From the NCBI GenBank assembly GCA_025355745.1, contig JANXZA010000177.1:42224-106223 (forward strand): a DNA stretch of 64,000 bases. Reading direction: 5' to 3'. Made by a program: the position numbers and the translations under genes. This document shows positions 7,313 through 15,316 of this stretch, piece after piece. The first letter of the stretch is position 1, and each line of letters opens with the position of its first letter. The notes beneath the pieces are model-generated. The model saw nothing but the letters and a program-made list of their open reading frames with translations, ran no database searches and was not told the DNA's origin. The DNA is from Rhizobacter sp. (GTDB lineage Bacteria; Pseudomonadota; Gammaproteobacteria; Burkholderiales; Burkholderiaceae_C).

Positions 7313-8392
7313 ATGCCCTTGCTTGCTGCAACCCGCCGCGCTGCCGCCACCGCCACTGCTGCGGCCGCCTTGGCCGTACTCGCCACCGCCACGCTGGCCG
7401 CCGACTTCCCCACCCCGCGCGAGGCCGACTGGGTGGCGCGTGACTTCCGCTTTCACACCGGCGAAGTGATGGCCGAAATGCGCATCCACTACACCACCGT
7501 CGGCGCTCCCAGCGGCGAGCCGGTGCTGATCCTGCACGGCACCGCCGGCTCGGGCACCGGCCTGTTGGCGCCGCTCTTCGGCGGCGAACTGTTCGGCCCC
7601 GGCCAGCCGCTCGACGCCGCGAAGTACTTCATCATCCTGCCCGACGCGATCGGCGCCGGCAAATCGGCCAAGCCCTCCGATGGCTTGCGCGCCAGGTTCC
7701 CGGCCTACAACTACGACGACATGGTGGCCGCGCAATACCGGCTCGTCACCGAGGGCCTGGGGCTGCGCCACCTGCGCCTCGTGCTCGGCAATTCGATGGG
7801 CGGCATGCACGCCTGGATCTGGGGCGTGACCCACCCCGGCTTCATGGACGCGTTGCTGCCGATGGCCTCGCAGCCGACCGAGATGGCGGGGCGCAACTGG
7901 ATGATGCGGCGCATGCTGATCGACGCCGTGCGCAATGATCCGGAGTGGAAGGGCGGCGACTACACCACCCAGCCGAAGGCCTTGCGCGTGGCCAACGCCT
8001 ACTTCGGTGTCGCCACCCTCGGCGGCTCGCAGGCCCACCACAAAGCCGCGCCAACCCGCGAGGCGGCCGACAAGCTGATCGACGAGCGCCTCGCTGCGCC
8101 GTTCACCGCCGATGCGAACGACTACCTCTACCAGTGGGAGTCTTCGCGCGACTACAACCCCGCGCCGGGGCTGGGCCGGGTGCAGGCCGCGCTGCTCGCC
8201 ATCAACTCGGCCGACGACGAACGCAACCCGCCCGAACTCGGCATCATGGAACGCGAGCTGAAGCGCATCCCGGGCGCGCGGCTTTACCTGATCCCCGCCA
8301 GCGAAGACACGCGCGGCCACGGCACCACGGGCATGGCGAAGTTCTGGAAGGAGCAACTGCGCGAGCTGCTGGCGGCGGCGCCGCGGCGCTGA
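7313..8392 (+). CDS. Exported alpha/beta hydrolase (MetX/homoserine acetyltransferase-like fold)
   Basis: A 359-residue serine hydrolase with an Ala-rich signal peptide ending near LATATLAADF. The nucleophile elbow is GNSMGG, Ser about residue 161. The likely acid is in INSADDERNPPE, and the likely His in DTRGHGTTG near the C-terminus. The fold and these motifs recall the MetX branch of alpha/beta hydrolases, but export makes homoserine acetylation unlikely and the substrate is unknown. It lies 45 nt after the DsrE-like gene and could share its transcript. Confidence 0.8.
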   Translation: MPLLAATRRAAATATAAAALAVLATATLAADFPTPREADWVARDFRFHTGEVMAEMRIHYTTVGAPSGEPVLILHGTAGSGTGLLAPLFGGELFGPGQPLDAAKYFIILPDAIGAGKSAKPSDGLRARFPAYNYDDMVAAQYRLVTEGLGLRHLRLVLGNSMGGMHAWIWGVTHPGFMDALLPMASQPTEMAGRNWMMRRMLIDAVRNDPEWKGGDYTTQPKALRVANAYFGVATLGGSQAHHKAAPTREAADKLIDERLAAPFTADANDYLYQWESSRDYNPAPGLGRVQAALLAINSADDERNPPELGIMERELKRIPGARLYLIPASEDTRGHGTTGMAKFWKEQLRELLAAAPRR

Positions 8393-8469
8393 GCGCCGGA
8401 TTGCCTGGCCGCAGCCGGGAAAGCGCTGGTAATATCTGTCCTCAAGCAAGTATTACGCGGACCCTCCGT

Positions 8470-8724
8470 ATGAATGTCATCACACTTAAGCTGCCCGACG
8501 ACCTGAACGCCGCCTTGAAAGAGGTCAGCCGCAAGCGTGGGCTCTCCAAGTCGGCCGTGGTGCGCGAAGCGTTGGAGCAGTCGCTGTTGTCGCATGGCGT
8601 GGTGGCCGGCGCTGCTGAACGCTGGGCAGCGCAATGGCAAGGCAGCTTGAAGCTGCCGGAAGCGAGCGAGGTTGAAGCCACCGACCGCAGGCTGGCGCAC
8701 CTGCTTGCCAAGCATGTGCGTTGA
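8470..8724 (+). CDS. Ribbon-helix-helix antitoxin
   Basis: The 84-residue product begins MNVITLKLPDDLNAALKEV and continues RKRGLSKSAVVREALEQSL, a CopG/Arc-type ribbon-helix-helix DNA-binding domain; the C-terminal half would bind the toxin. Members of this family usually sit directly upstream of a PIN toxin, as here, and repress their own promoter. The start at 8470 gives a full RHH domain; the track frame from 7945 is only the run-in. A repeat element separates it from the toxin gene. Confidence 0.85.
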   Translation: MNVITLKLPDDLNAALKEVSRKRGLSKSAVVREALEQSLLSHGVVAGAAERWAAQWQGSLKLPEASEVEATDRRLAHLLAKHVR

Positions 8725-8812
8725 TGGGGCCCCTCGTCTGTCGGGTACGACAGCCGGCCACCCGAGGGGGCGCGCGCCGGCTTGGGGCGGTCCGGCGCCG
8801 GCACGCTGAGCC
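8725..8812. repeat. Interspersed GC-rich repeat between antitoxin and toxin
   Basis: The 91 nt between the antitoxin stop and the toxin start hold CCCCTCG(T)CTGTCGGGTACGACAG and CCACCCGAGGGG, a strongly self-complementary stretch, followed by GCGCCGGCTTGGGGCGG. From memory, sequences of this kind occur many times in Rubrivivax/Leptothrix-type genomes, typically at gene ends. The copy number in this genome cannot be judged from the window. Confidence 0.5.
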
Positions 8813-8815
8813 CAC

Positions 8816-9244
8816 ATGCGTTTGCTGATCGAAATCAATGTGCTGCTCGACGTGGCACTGCGACGCCCCGGCGCGCCGGAGTCGGCGAGGCTGTTGGCAC
8901 TGTGCGGCAGGCAGCACGAGGGCTGGTTGGCGTGGCATTCGATCGCGACCCTGGCCTATCTCATCGAGCGGCAGACATCGGCTGTCTCAGGGCGGGATTT
9001 GATCCGCGGCATTCTGGTCTGGGCCGACGTAGCGAAGACCGGCCGACCCGATGCGCTGGCGGCGCTCGAACTGCCAATGCGTGACTTTGAAGACGCGCTC
9101 CAGGTTGCGGCCGCCATGGCCTGTGGGGCGCAATTCATCATCACGCGCAATGAGCGAGATTTCAAAGCATCCCCCGTGCCCGCGTTGAACCCTGAGGCGT
9201 TCTTGCGCAGGTACGCCGCGCCGTCACGGCCGGCAAATTCCTGA
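8816..9244 (+). CDS. PIN-domain toxin (putative RNase)
   Basis: A 142-residue PIN protein, the likely toxin partner of the RHH antitoxin. It begins MRLLIEINVLLDVALRR and has MRDFEDALQVAAAMACGAQFIITRNERDF near the C-terminus, the usual VapC-like layout. The first acidic residue of the metal site, normally Asp in LIDxNV, is Glu here. That may weaken activity or be tolerated. The start at 8816 is the first ATG giving the complete beta strand. It is separated from the antitoxin by a repeat instead of the usual few bases. Confidence 0.8.
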   Translation: MRLLIEINVLLDVALRRPGAPESARLLALCGRQHEGWLAWHSIATLAYLIERQTSAVSGRDLIRGILVWADVAKTGRPDALAALELPMRDFEDALQVAAAMACGAQFIITRNERDFKASPVPALNPEAFLRRYAAPSRPANS

Positions 9245-9284
9245 TGCGGCGTTGCCTGCCGCTGATCCCAATCGTTAGCCCCTG

Positions 9285-9653
9285 ATGCCGGTCATCGATA
9301 TCGAGCTCGTGTGTGAATCGGAAGCTGAATTCGCCGCGGCCTCGGCCCGCACGCTTGCCGACGCCATCGGTCGGGTGCTTGGCATTGAGCCCGGCCACAC
9401 CTGGGTGCGGCTGCGCTTTCTGGCCAGCGCCGCCTACGCCGAAAACCAGGCCACGCTGGCGGGCGCTGACCTGCCCGCATTCGTAACGGTGCTGCACGCC
9501 CATCCGCCGCTCGGTGAGGCGCTCATCACCGAAGCGATGGCGCTCACCTTGGTGATCGCGCAGTGCCTGGTCCGGGCTCCCGGGAGGGTGCATGTTCAGT
9601 ACGCGCCAGCGGCTGCGGGCCGGCAGGCGTTTGGCGGAACGCTGGTTTGGTAG
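9285..9653 (+). CDS. Tautomerase-superfamily protein
   Basis: A 122-residue protein beginning MPVIDIEL. Removal of Met would expose Pro 1, the catalytic base of 4-oxalocrotonate tautomerase and its relatives. The body contains GIEPGHTWVRLRFL and PAFVTVLHAH. The length suggests a fused or MIF/cis-CaaD-like member, not the 60-residue form. The substrate cannot be inferred. It is convergent with the RIO-like kinase gene 25 nt away. Confidence 0.7.
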   Translation: MPVIDIELVCESEAEFAAASARTLADAIGRVLGIEPGHTWVRLRFLASAAYAENQATLAGADLPAFVTVLHAHPPLGEALITEAMALTLVIAQCLVRAPGRVHVQYAPAAAGRQAFGGTLVW

Positions 9654-9678
9654 CGGCTGCGGCGTCCAGACCCAACGG

Positions 9679-10533
9679 CTACCGCCCGTATGCCACCTGC
9701 ATGCGCAAACGCCGGGCTGCCTCTTCGTCACGCGCGTCGTCGATCTCGCGCAGCACGCCGCCCACGTCGACCTTGCCGGTCTTGTGCTCGAAGCGGCCGG
9801 TGAGCGCCACCTCGGGTGTCAGCACACCGCGCTCGTAAAGGCTCCAGATCTCGGCGCCGAAGTGGGTCGCCAGCAGCTCTGGGGCGACGCGGCCGAAGAA
9901 GTCGCGCAGGTTGTTGACATCGCGCAGCAGCATCCGCTTGGCGTGGTTGTTGCCGGCCGCATCGACCGCTTGCGGCAGGTCGATGATGACCGGGCCGTCA
10001 GCCGCGAGCAGGATGTTGAACTCCGACAGGTCGCCGTGCACGACGCCCGCGCACAGCATGCGCACCACCTCGACCATCAAGGTGGCGTGATGGGCGCGTG
10101 CGTGGTCCGGTGTGAACATGACATCGTTCAGGCGCGGCGCGGCGGCGCCATCGGCGTCGGCCACCAGTTCCATCAGCAGCACGCCTTCGAAGAAGTTGTA
10201 GGGCTTGGGAACGCGCACGCCGGCGGCGGCCAGGCGGTACAGCGCGTCCACCTCGGCGCTCTGCCACGCAGCCTCTTGCGATTCGCGGCCGAAGCGCGTG
10301 CCCTTGGCCATGGCGCGCGCCTGGCGCGTGTTCTTGACCTTGCGGTTCTCGGTGTAGTCAACGGCCTGGCGGAAGCTGCGATGCGTGGCCTCTTTGTAGA
10401 CCTTGGCGCAGCGCGTCTCGTCACCGCAGCGCACCACATAGACCATCGCTTCCTTGCCGCTCATGAGCTGACGCACCACGGCGTCGATCAGGCCTTCATC
10501 GACAAGTATTTGCAGTCTGGCGGGTACTTTCAT
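9679..10533 (-). CDS. RIO-like protein kinase
   Basis: A 284-residue atypical kinase. The nucleotide-binding part has SGKEAMVYVVRCGDETRCAKVYKE, in which the last Lys is the likely ATP-contacting residue. The catalytic loop is VHGDLSEFNILL (about residues 164-175) and the metal-binding loop VIIDLPQAVD replaces the DFG of ordinary kinases, as in RIO enzymes. Bacterial RIO-like kinases have no settled function. The start is the ATG at 10533; the 526-aa track frame is a read-through of upstream DNA. A palindromic repeat separates it from the M16 peptidase gene upstream. Confidence 0.88.
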   Translation of the reverse strand: MKVPARLQILVDEGLIDAVVRQLMSGKEAMVYVVRCGDETRCAKVYKEATHRSFRQAVDYTENRKVKNTRQARAMAKGTRFGRESQEAAWQSAEVDALYRLAAAGVRVPKPYNFFEGVLLMELVADADGAAAPRLNDVMFTPDHARAHHATLMVEVVRMLCAGVVHGDLSEFNILLAADGPVIIDLPQAVDAAGNNHAKRMLLRDVNNLRDFFGRVAPELLATHFGAEIWSLYERGVLTPEVALTGRFEHKTGKVDVGGVLREIDDARDEEAARRLRMQVAYGR

Positions 10534-10583
10534 GGCTGCTATTTTGCACCGCAGCGGCGTGGGTCGTTGAGGGGCAAATACAA

Positions 10584-10683
10584 GTCTCGCCGCAGAGTAA
10601 CGGAGTTGACGGAGTACTCGCAGAGCAAAAATCTGGCTTAACTCTGCGTTAACTCCGCTCACTCCGTTACTCTGCGGTGAGAC
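10584..10683. repeat. Palindromic repeat with CGCAGAG heptamers (copy B)
   Basis: Inverted repeat with 23-bp outer arms (10584-10606 and 10661-10683, one mismatch). CGCAGAG occurs at 10591 and 10619 and its complement CTCTGCG at 10642 and 10670. Overall design matches copy A at 3404-3506, though the sequence between heptamers differs (AACGGAGT units). It lies between two genes read on the minus strand and could also form a transcript hairpin. Confidence 0.8.
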
Positions 10684-10700
10684 TTTTTCTTTGCGCTCTT

Positions 10701-11996
10701 TCAAGCTGCCATCAGTCCCCGCACGCGTTCGTTCAGCCCTTTGCCGAGCTTGCCGGCCACGGCGACCGAGGCGCGCGACGCGAGCATCTGCCCGAACGCG
10801 TTGCGCACCTGATCGGCAGTGACGGCTGCCACGCTGGCCGCCACCTCTTCGCGCGAGCGCACCCGGCCGAACACGAACAGGTCGAGTGCCGCCGCTTCGA
10901 GGCGCCGCGACGGCCGCTCGTGTGCGAAGAGGGCGCGCACCGCGATCTGATGCCGGGCGCGCTCCAGGCCGACCGGATCGATGTGCGCCGCGTGCTCGTG
11001 CAGCAGCCGCGTCACCTCGGTGAAGAACTCGTCGAGGTGCTCGGGCGAGGTCGAGGCCTCGACCACGAACTGCCCGCTCAAGGCCAGCACGTCGGCCGAA
11101 CAGGCAGCGTGGTAGACGAGGCCGCGGCGCTCGCGGATCTGGTCCAGCAGCGGTGAGCTCATGCCCTCGCCGAACAGCGCCGCCGCAACCATCGCCGGCT
11201 GGTGCGCATCGAGCAGGGTCGGAACGGGGAAGCCGAGCACCACATGGGCTTGCGGGCAACCCACCAGCCGGCGCGAGACGATGCCGCCGAGGTAGGGCGG
11301 GGCGGTCACGGCGTTGTCGGCGCCGGGCGGCATCGAACCGAACGCGGCCTGCGCGGCCTCGACCATCTGCTGCGCGTCGACATTGCCGGCCACGCCCACC
11401 ACCACATTGGCACCGGTGTACTGGTGCTCGACATAGCCGAGCAGCTCATCGCGCGTGAAGCGCTCGATGTTGCGCCGCGTGCCGATCACCGGCTGGCCCA
11501 TCGGGTGCGCGCCGAAGCAGGTCTGGTCGAAGAGCTTGTAGGCCGTTGCCATGCCGTCGTCTTCGTCCTCGATGAACTCCTGCAGGATGACCTGGCGTTC
11601 GCGCGCCAGTTCGGCCTCGGGGAAGGTGCCGTTGCGCACGATGTCGCCGAGCATCTGCACGAAGCGCCCGGCGTGTTCGGCCAGGCCGCGCATGTGGAAG
11701 GCGGTGTGGTCCTTGTCGGTGTGGGCATTGACCTCGGCGCCCAGTCGTTCGGCGTCGAGGTTGATCTGCTGGCAGTCGCGCGTGCGCGTGCCCTTGAACG
11801 CCATGTGCTCGACAAAATGGCTGATGCCGTTCAGGCGCCGGCCTTCGTGCTCGCTGCCGCTGCGCACGAACACGCTGACGCTGGCAGTGTGCACCTGCGG
11901 CAGGCGGATCGTGACGACGCGCACGCCGTTGGGCAGGGTGGCGGTGGTGGTGTCGGTGTCGGCGTCGGCGTCGATGACGATGGCGTGAGCGGGCAT
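10701..11996 (-). CDS. M16-family (insulinase-like) zinc peptidase
   Basis: A 431-residue metallopeptidase. HFVEH at residues 60-64 is the inverted zinc motif HxxEH, and the downstream Glu-rich stretch EFIEDEDDG is typical. A processing-peptidase-like C-terminal half follows (RERRGLVYHAA). No signal peptide is visible, so it is probably cytosolic. The ATG at 11996 precedes the first beta strand (TATLPNGVRVVTIRLP); the longer track ORF extends into non-coding DNA. Substrates of such stand-alone bacterial M16 enzymes are mostly unknown. Confidence 0.9.
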   Translation of the reverse strand: MPAHAIVIDADADTDTTTATLPNGVRVVTIRLPQVHTASVSVFVRSGSEHEGRRLNGISHFVEHMAFKGTRTRDCQQINLDAERLGAEVNAHTDKDHTAFHMRGLAEHAGRFVQMLGDIVRNGTFPEAELARERQVILQEFIEDEDDGMATAYKLFDQTCFGAHPMGQPVIGTRRNIERFTRDELLGYVEHQYTGANVVVGVAGNVDAQQMVEAAQAAFGSMPPGADNAVTAPPYLGGIVSRRLVGCPQAHVVLGFPVPTLLDAHQPAMVAAALFGEGMSSPLLDQIRERRGLVYHAACSADVLALSGQFVVEASTSPEHLDEFFTEVTRLLHEHAAHIDPVGLERARHQIAVRALFAHERPSRRLEAAALDLFVFGRVRSREEVAASVAAVTADQVRNAFGQMLASRASVAVAGKLGKGLNERVRGLMAA

Positions 11997-12161
11997 GAAT
12001 CGGTGTGGCTGAAAAGGAAGATTCGGATTGTGCGGTGCGCTGCGAGTCCCCACGCAAAGCGGGCCGGCGCGGCCCGCCGGCTCGCGCCCACCAGCGCGGG
12101 TGTAAAACCGCGCTCGATCGGCAGCATCGCGCTGCCGGTGGAACGATGGAGCACAACCCGA

Positions 12162-12257
12162 ATGACGCACTGGCTCACCGCTGCCCTGGCCCGGGCCTGC
12201 AACCCGACCGCCCTGCGCGTGCTTGCCGGGCGCGGCGGGTTCGTGCAGCCGATGTAG
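12162..12257 (+). pseudogene. Possible detached 5' end of the SNF2 helicase gene
   Basis: A short frame reads MTHWLTAALARACNPTALRV and ends at a TAG (12255-12257), overlapping the helicase frame in another register. The beginning resembles the N-terminus of SNF2-family helicases that carry a SWIM zinc finger, so it may be the original start, separated from the rest by a deletion or frameshift. This is an inference from wording and position only. Confidence 0.35.
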
Positions 12258-14847
12258 CTTGGGCGCCGATACCGCGTCCGACGGCGCGGCCACCCCCGGC
12301 CGCTTCCGCCCGCGCCTGACCCTGCAAACCCTGACCCGCGGCGACGGCCTGCTCGGCCTGCGCGCAGTGGACGGCTTCGGCCCGCGCGGCGCGCAGGTCA
12401 CAGTGGCGCGCATCGACTGGACCTACGCCACCGACAGCGGCCTGCGCTGGGAGACGCCGGCACCCACCAGCGTGCTGAACACCCGCCCGAAGCCGACCGA
12501 GGCGCTGCAACTGCTGCGCGGCGCGTGGCAGGAACGGGTGCTGCTGCAACGCGACCTGGCAGCCGAGGCCGACGCCCGCGACGCGCTCTGGCGCAGCGGC
12601 CTGCGCCCGCTGCCGATGCAGGCGCTGCAATGGCGCACTCGACAAGCCGGCGAAGGTCATGAGCCCGCCGGGCCGTCCCAAGGGCGAATACCGCAGTGCG
12701 CAGCACAGAGGTTGCCTGATGAGCAGCTGTGGTCGTTGCCCGAAGAGCCGCTGTTCGGCGACTTCTGGGCCGAGCAGGTGCCGAAGCTTCAGGCCCTCGG
12801 CTGGTCCATCGTCGTGCAGCCCGGCTTCGCGCACCAGAGCGTCACGGTCGACCGCTGGCGGCTCGTCATCGACCGGGCGACCGGCGAGGAGCGGGGCCGC
12901 GAACTGGTCGAACCGCTCGGCCCGCGCGTGCAACCACTCGCCGCGCTGCGCCAGCCGCCGCGTGAGGGCTCGTTCATGCTCAGCCTGGGCGTCGACGTGG
13001 ACGGCGAGACGCTCGACCTCGCACCGCTGCTCGCCGATCTGCTGAAGCGCGATGCGCGCTGGCTCGATGCGCGCGAAGTCGCGGCCATCGCCGACGCCGC
13101 GACGATCAGCTTGCGTGCGCCTGGCGGCCAGCGCATCGACGCGCCGGCCGCGCCGCTGAAGGCCATCGTCAGCGCCATGCTCGACCTGCTCACCGACCCG
13201 CGCCGCCAGGACGGGCCGCTGCGCCTGTCGACCTGGGAGGCGCAGCGGCTCGACGCGCTGCGCTTGGCGCTGCTGGACACGCACGCCGAGCGGGCAGAGC
13301 GCGCCGCGCAGGCCGGCCCGCAGGCTGCATGGCAACTCCAGGGCGACGCCGGCCTGGTGGCGCTGGCGCAGCGCCTGCGCAGCGTCGGCACGCCGCTGCC
13401 GATTGAGCCGGCGCGGCTGCTGGAGGTGGGGCTAACGCTGCAACTGCGCCCCTATCAACGCCAGGGCGTGGCCTGGCTGCAATACCTGCGCGAACAGCAA
13501 CTTGCCGGCATCCTGGCCGACGACATGGGCCTGGGCAAGACGGCGCAGGTGCTGGCGCACCTGCTGATCGAAAAGCACGCCGGCCGCCTCGACCGGCCCG
13601 CGCTGGTCGTGCTGCCGACCTCGCTGATCGCCAACTGGCAGGCCGAGGCCGCGCGCCACGCGGCGCCGCTGCGCTTGCTGACCTTGCAAGGCGCCGATCG
13701 CGCACGCGACTTCCCGCGCATGGCCGAGCACGACGTCGTGTTCACGACCTACCCGTTGCTGTGGCGCGACCTGGCCGCGTTGCAGGCGCAGCCCTGGCAC
13801 CTGCTGATCCTGGACGAAGCGCAGATGGTGAAGAACGCCGCCAGCCGCGCGGCCAGGGCCTTGCGCCGTTTGAACGCTCGACACCGGCTGTGCGTCACCG
13901 GAACGCCGCTGGAAAACCACCTCGGCGAACTGTGGGCCCACTTCGACTTCCTGATGCCCGGCTTCCTGGGCGATGCGCGCAGCTTTCAGCGCCTGTGGCG
14001 CAAGCCGATCGAAACCAACGGCGAGACCCTGCGCGCGCAGTTGCTGGCGCGGCGCGTGCGGCCGTTCATCCTGCGGCGCCGCAAGCAGGACGTTGCGACC
14101 GAGCTGCCGCTCAAGACCGAAGTTATTCGCCGGGTGCAGCTGCAGGGCGAGCAGCGCGCGCTCTACGAAAGCGTGCGCCTGGCCGCCGACGAGCAGGTGC
14201 GCCGGGTGTTGCAGCGCCAGCACTTCGCGGGCGCGCAAATCACCATCCTCGATGCGCTGCTGAAGTTGCGACAGGTCTGCTGCGACCCGCAGCTGGTGAA
14301 GGGCTTGAAGACCTCGCCAAGCATGGAGCGCGCCAAGATGGAATGGCTGCGCGACATGCTGCCCGAGCTGGTCGACGAAGGCCGGCGCATCCTGGTGTTC
14401 TCGCAGTTCACCGAGATGCTGACGCTGCTGGAAGTGGAACTGGCTGCGCTCGGCTTGCCGTTTCTGGCGCTCACCGGCGCTACCAAGGCGAATGCGCGTG
14501 GTGCGGTAGTGCAGCAGTTCCAGGCCCGCAGCGTGCCGATCTTCCTGCTCAGCCTGAAGGCCGGCGGCGTGGGCCTGAACCTGACGGTGGCCGACACCGT
14601 GATCCACCTCGACCCGTGGTGGAACCCGGCGGTCGAACGCCAGGCGACCGACCGCGCCCACCGCATCGGCCAGGACCAGCCGGTGTTCGTCTACAAGCTG
14701 GTGGTGCAGGGCAGCATCGAGGAACGCATGCTGGCGTTGCAGGCCCGAAAGGCCGCACTGGCCGAGGGTGTGCTCGGCCATGACGCGGCGGCCGCAGTGA
14801 AGTTCAGCGCCGACGACTTGCGCGGGCTGCTGGCACCGCTGGTGTGA
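12223..14847 (+). CDS. SNF2/RapA-family DEAD/H helicase, 5' end doubtful
   Basis: An ATP-driven DNA translocase of about 870 aa. The ATPase core has LRPYQRQGVAWL, Walker A in DDMGLGKTAQ (about residue 432), LDEAQ (about 530), TGTPLENHLGELWAHFDF, and the second RecA lobe with LSLKAGGVGLNLT and ATDRAHRIGQ. The in-frame start at 12223 is a weak TTG with no good Shine-Dalgarno, and no SWIM domain is present, so the true N-terminus may have been lost (see 12162-12257). A repeat sequence runs through the frame at 12659-12718 without breaking it. The role is unknown; relatives act in transcription or repair. Confidence 0.85.
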   Translation: MPGAAGSCSRCSLGADTASDGAATPGRFRPRLTLQTLTRGDGLLGLRAVDGFGPRGAQVTVARIDWTYATDSGLRWETPAPTSVLNTRPKPTEALQLLRGAWQERVLLQRDLAAEADARDALWRSGLRPLPMQALQWRTRQAGEGHEPAGPSQGRIPQCAAQRLPDEQLWSLPEEPLFGDFWAEQVPKLQALGWSIVVQPGFAHQSVTVDRWRLVIDRATGEERGRELVEPLGPRVQPLAALRQPPREGSFMLSLGVDVDGETLDLAPLLADLLKRDARWLDAREVAAIADAATISLRAPGGQRIDAPAAPLKAIVSAMLDLLTDPRRQDGPLRLSTWEAQRLDALRLALLDTHAERAERAAQAGPQAAWQLQGDAGLVALAQRLRSVGTPLPIEPARLLEVGLTLQLRPYQRQGVAWLQYLREQQLAGILADDMGLGKTAQVLAHLLIEKHAGRLDRPALVVLPTSLIANWQAEAARHAAPLRLLTLQGADRARDFPRMAEHDVVFTTYPLLWRDLAALQAQPWHLLILDEAQMVKNAASRAARALRRLNARHRLCVTGTPLENHLGELWAHFDFLMPGFLGDARSFQRLWRKPIETNGETLRAQLLARRVRPFILRRRKQDVATELPLKTEVIRRVQLQGEQRALYESVRLAADEQVRRVLQRQHFAGAQITILDALLKLRQVCCDPQLVKGLKTSPSMERAKMEWLRDMLPELVDEGRRILVFSQFTEMLTLLEVELAALGLPFLALTGATKANARGAVVQQFQARSVPIFLLSLKAGGVGLNLTVADTVIHLDPWWNPAVERQATDRAHRIGQDQPVFVYKLVVQGSIEERMLALQARKAALAEGVLGHDAAAAVKFSADDLRGLLAPLV
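12659..12718 (+). repeat. Interspersed repeat read in-frame inside the helicase gene
   Basis: In the +2 register this stretch encodes MSPPGRPKGEYRSAQHRG, a peptide I recall as a recurrent spurious N-terminus in annotations of Rubrivivax/Leptothrix-type genomes because a repeat precedes many genes. Here it sits inside the helicase frame, translated as GHEPAGPSQGRIPQCAAQR, between the accessory N-terminal region and the LFGDFW segment. The insertion keeps the frame open. The copy number elsewhere is unknown to me. Confidence 0.5.
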
Positions 14848-14947
14848 GTGCGGTGCCTCGGAGGTTTCCTACGCTCGCCCTCGGGGTCGGCTGACGGCCG
14901 CTGCGGGCCGGCGCATCGACACTGGGCCACCTTCAACGGAGACTGCC

Positions 14948-15172
14948 ATGAATCATCCGCGCGTCGCTTCGCCCGCCGAATTTCCGGTGCCGCGCCGCCG
15001 CTGGTGGTACGCGGGGGCGGCTGCGGTGGCGGTCGGTCTGATGATGTCTTATGTCGGCCTGTTGCACGACGCCATCGCCCGCGGCGACCAGATGCGCGAA
15101 TCACAGCGCAACGCGCCGAGCGCGTCGCATACCGCTTTGGCCGAAACACGCAGCGTGCTTGCCGCGCCGTAG
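14948..15172 (+). CDS. Small single-span membrane protein, unknown
   Basis: A 74-residue product with one predicted membrane segment (WWYAGAAAVAVGLMMSYVGLL, roughly residues 19-39), preceded by Arg-rich sequence, giving an N-in topology. GGAG lies upstream of the ATG. I do not recognise a family. The 100 nt before it contain GC-rich self-complementary DNA but no gene. Confidence 0.6.
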   Translation: MNHPRVASPAEFPVPRRRWWYAGAAAVAVGLMMSYVGLLHDAIARGDQMRESQRNAPSASHTALAETRSVLAAP

Positions 15173-15316
15173 CGCCTTGGGTCGCGGCGGGTTGCAGTTC
15201 GCTGCCGGGCCAGGGCGCGAGATGGCGCGCGATGCCGCGCGGCGAGTGATTAAACTGCCGGTGTGCTGTCTTTGCCCGCTCGGGGGCGAAGGGCCGCAGC
15301 CAGCAGAGGCACCCGC

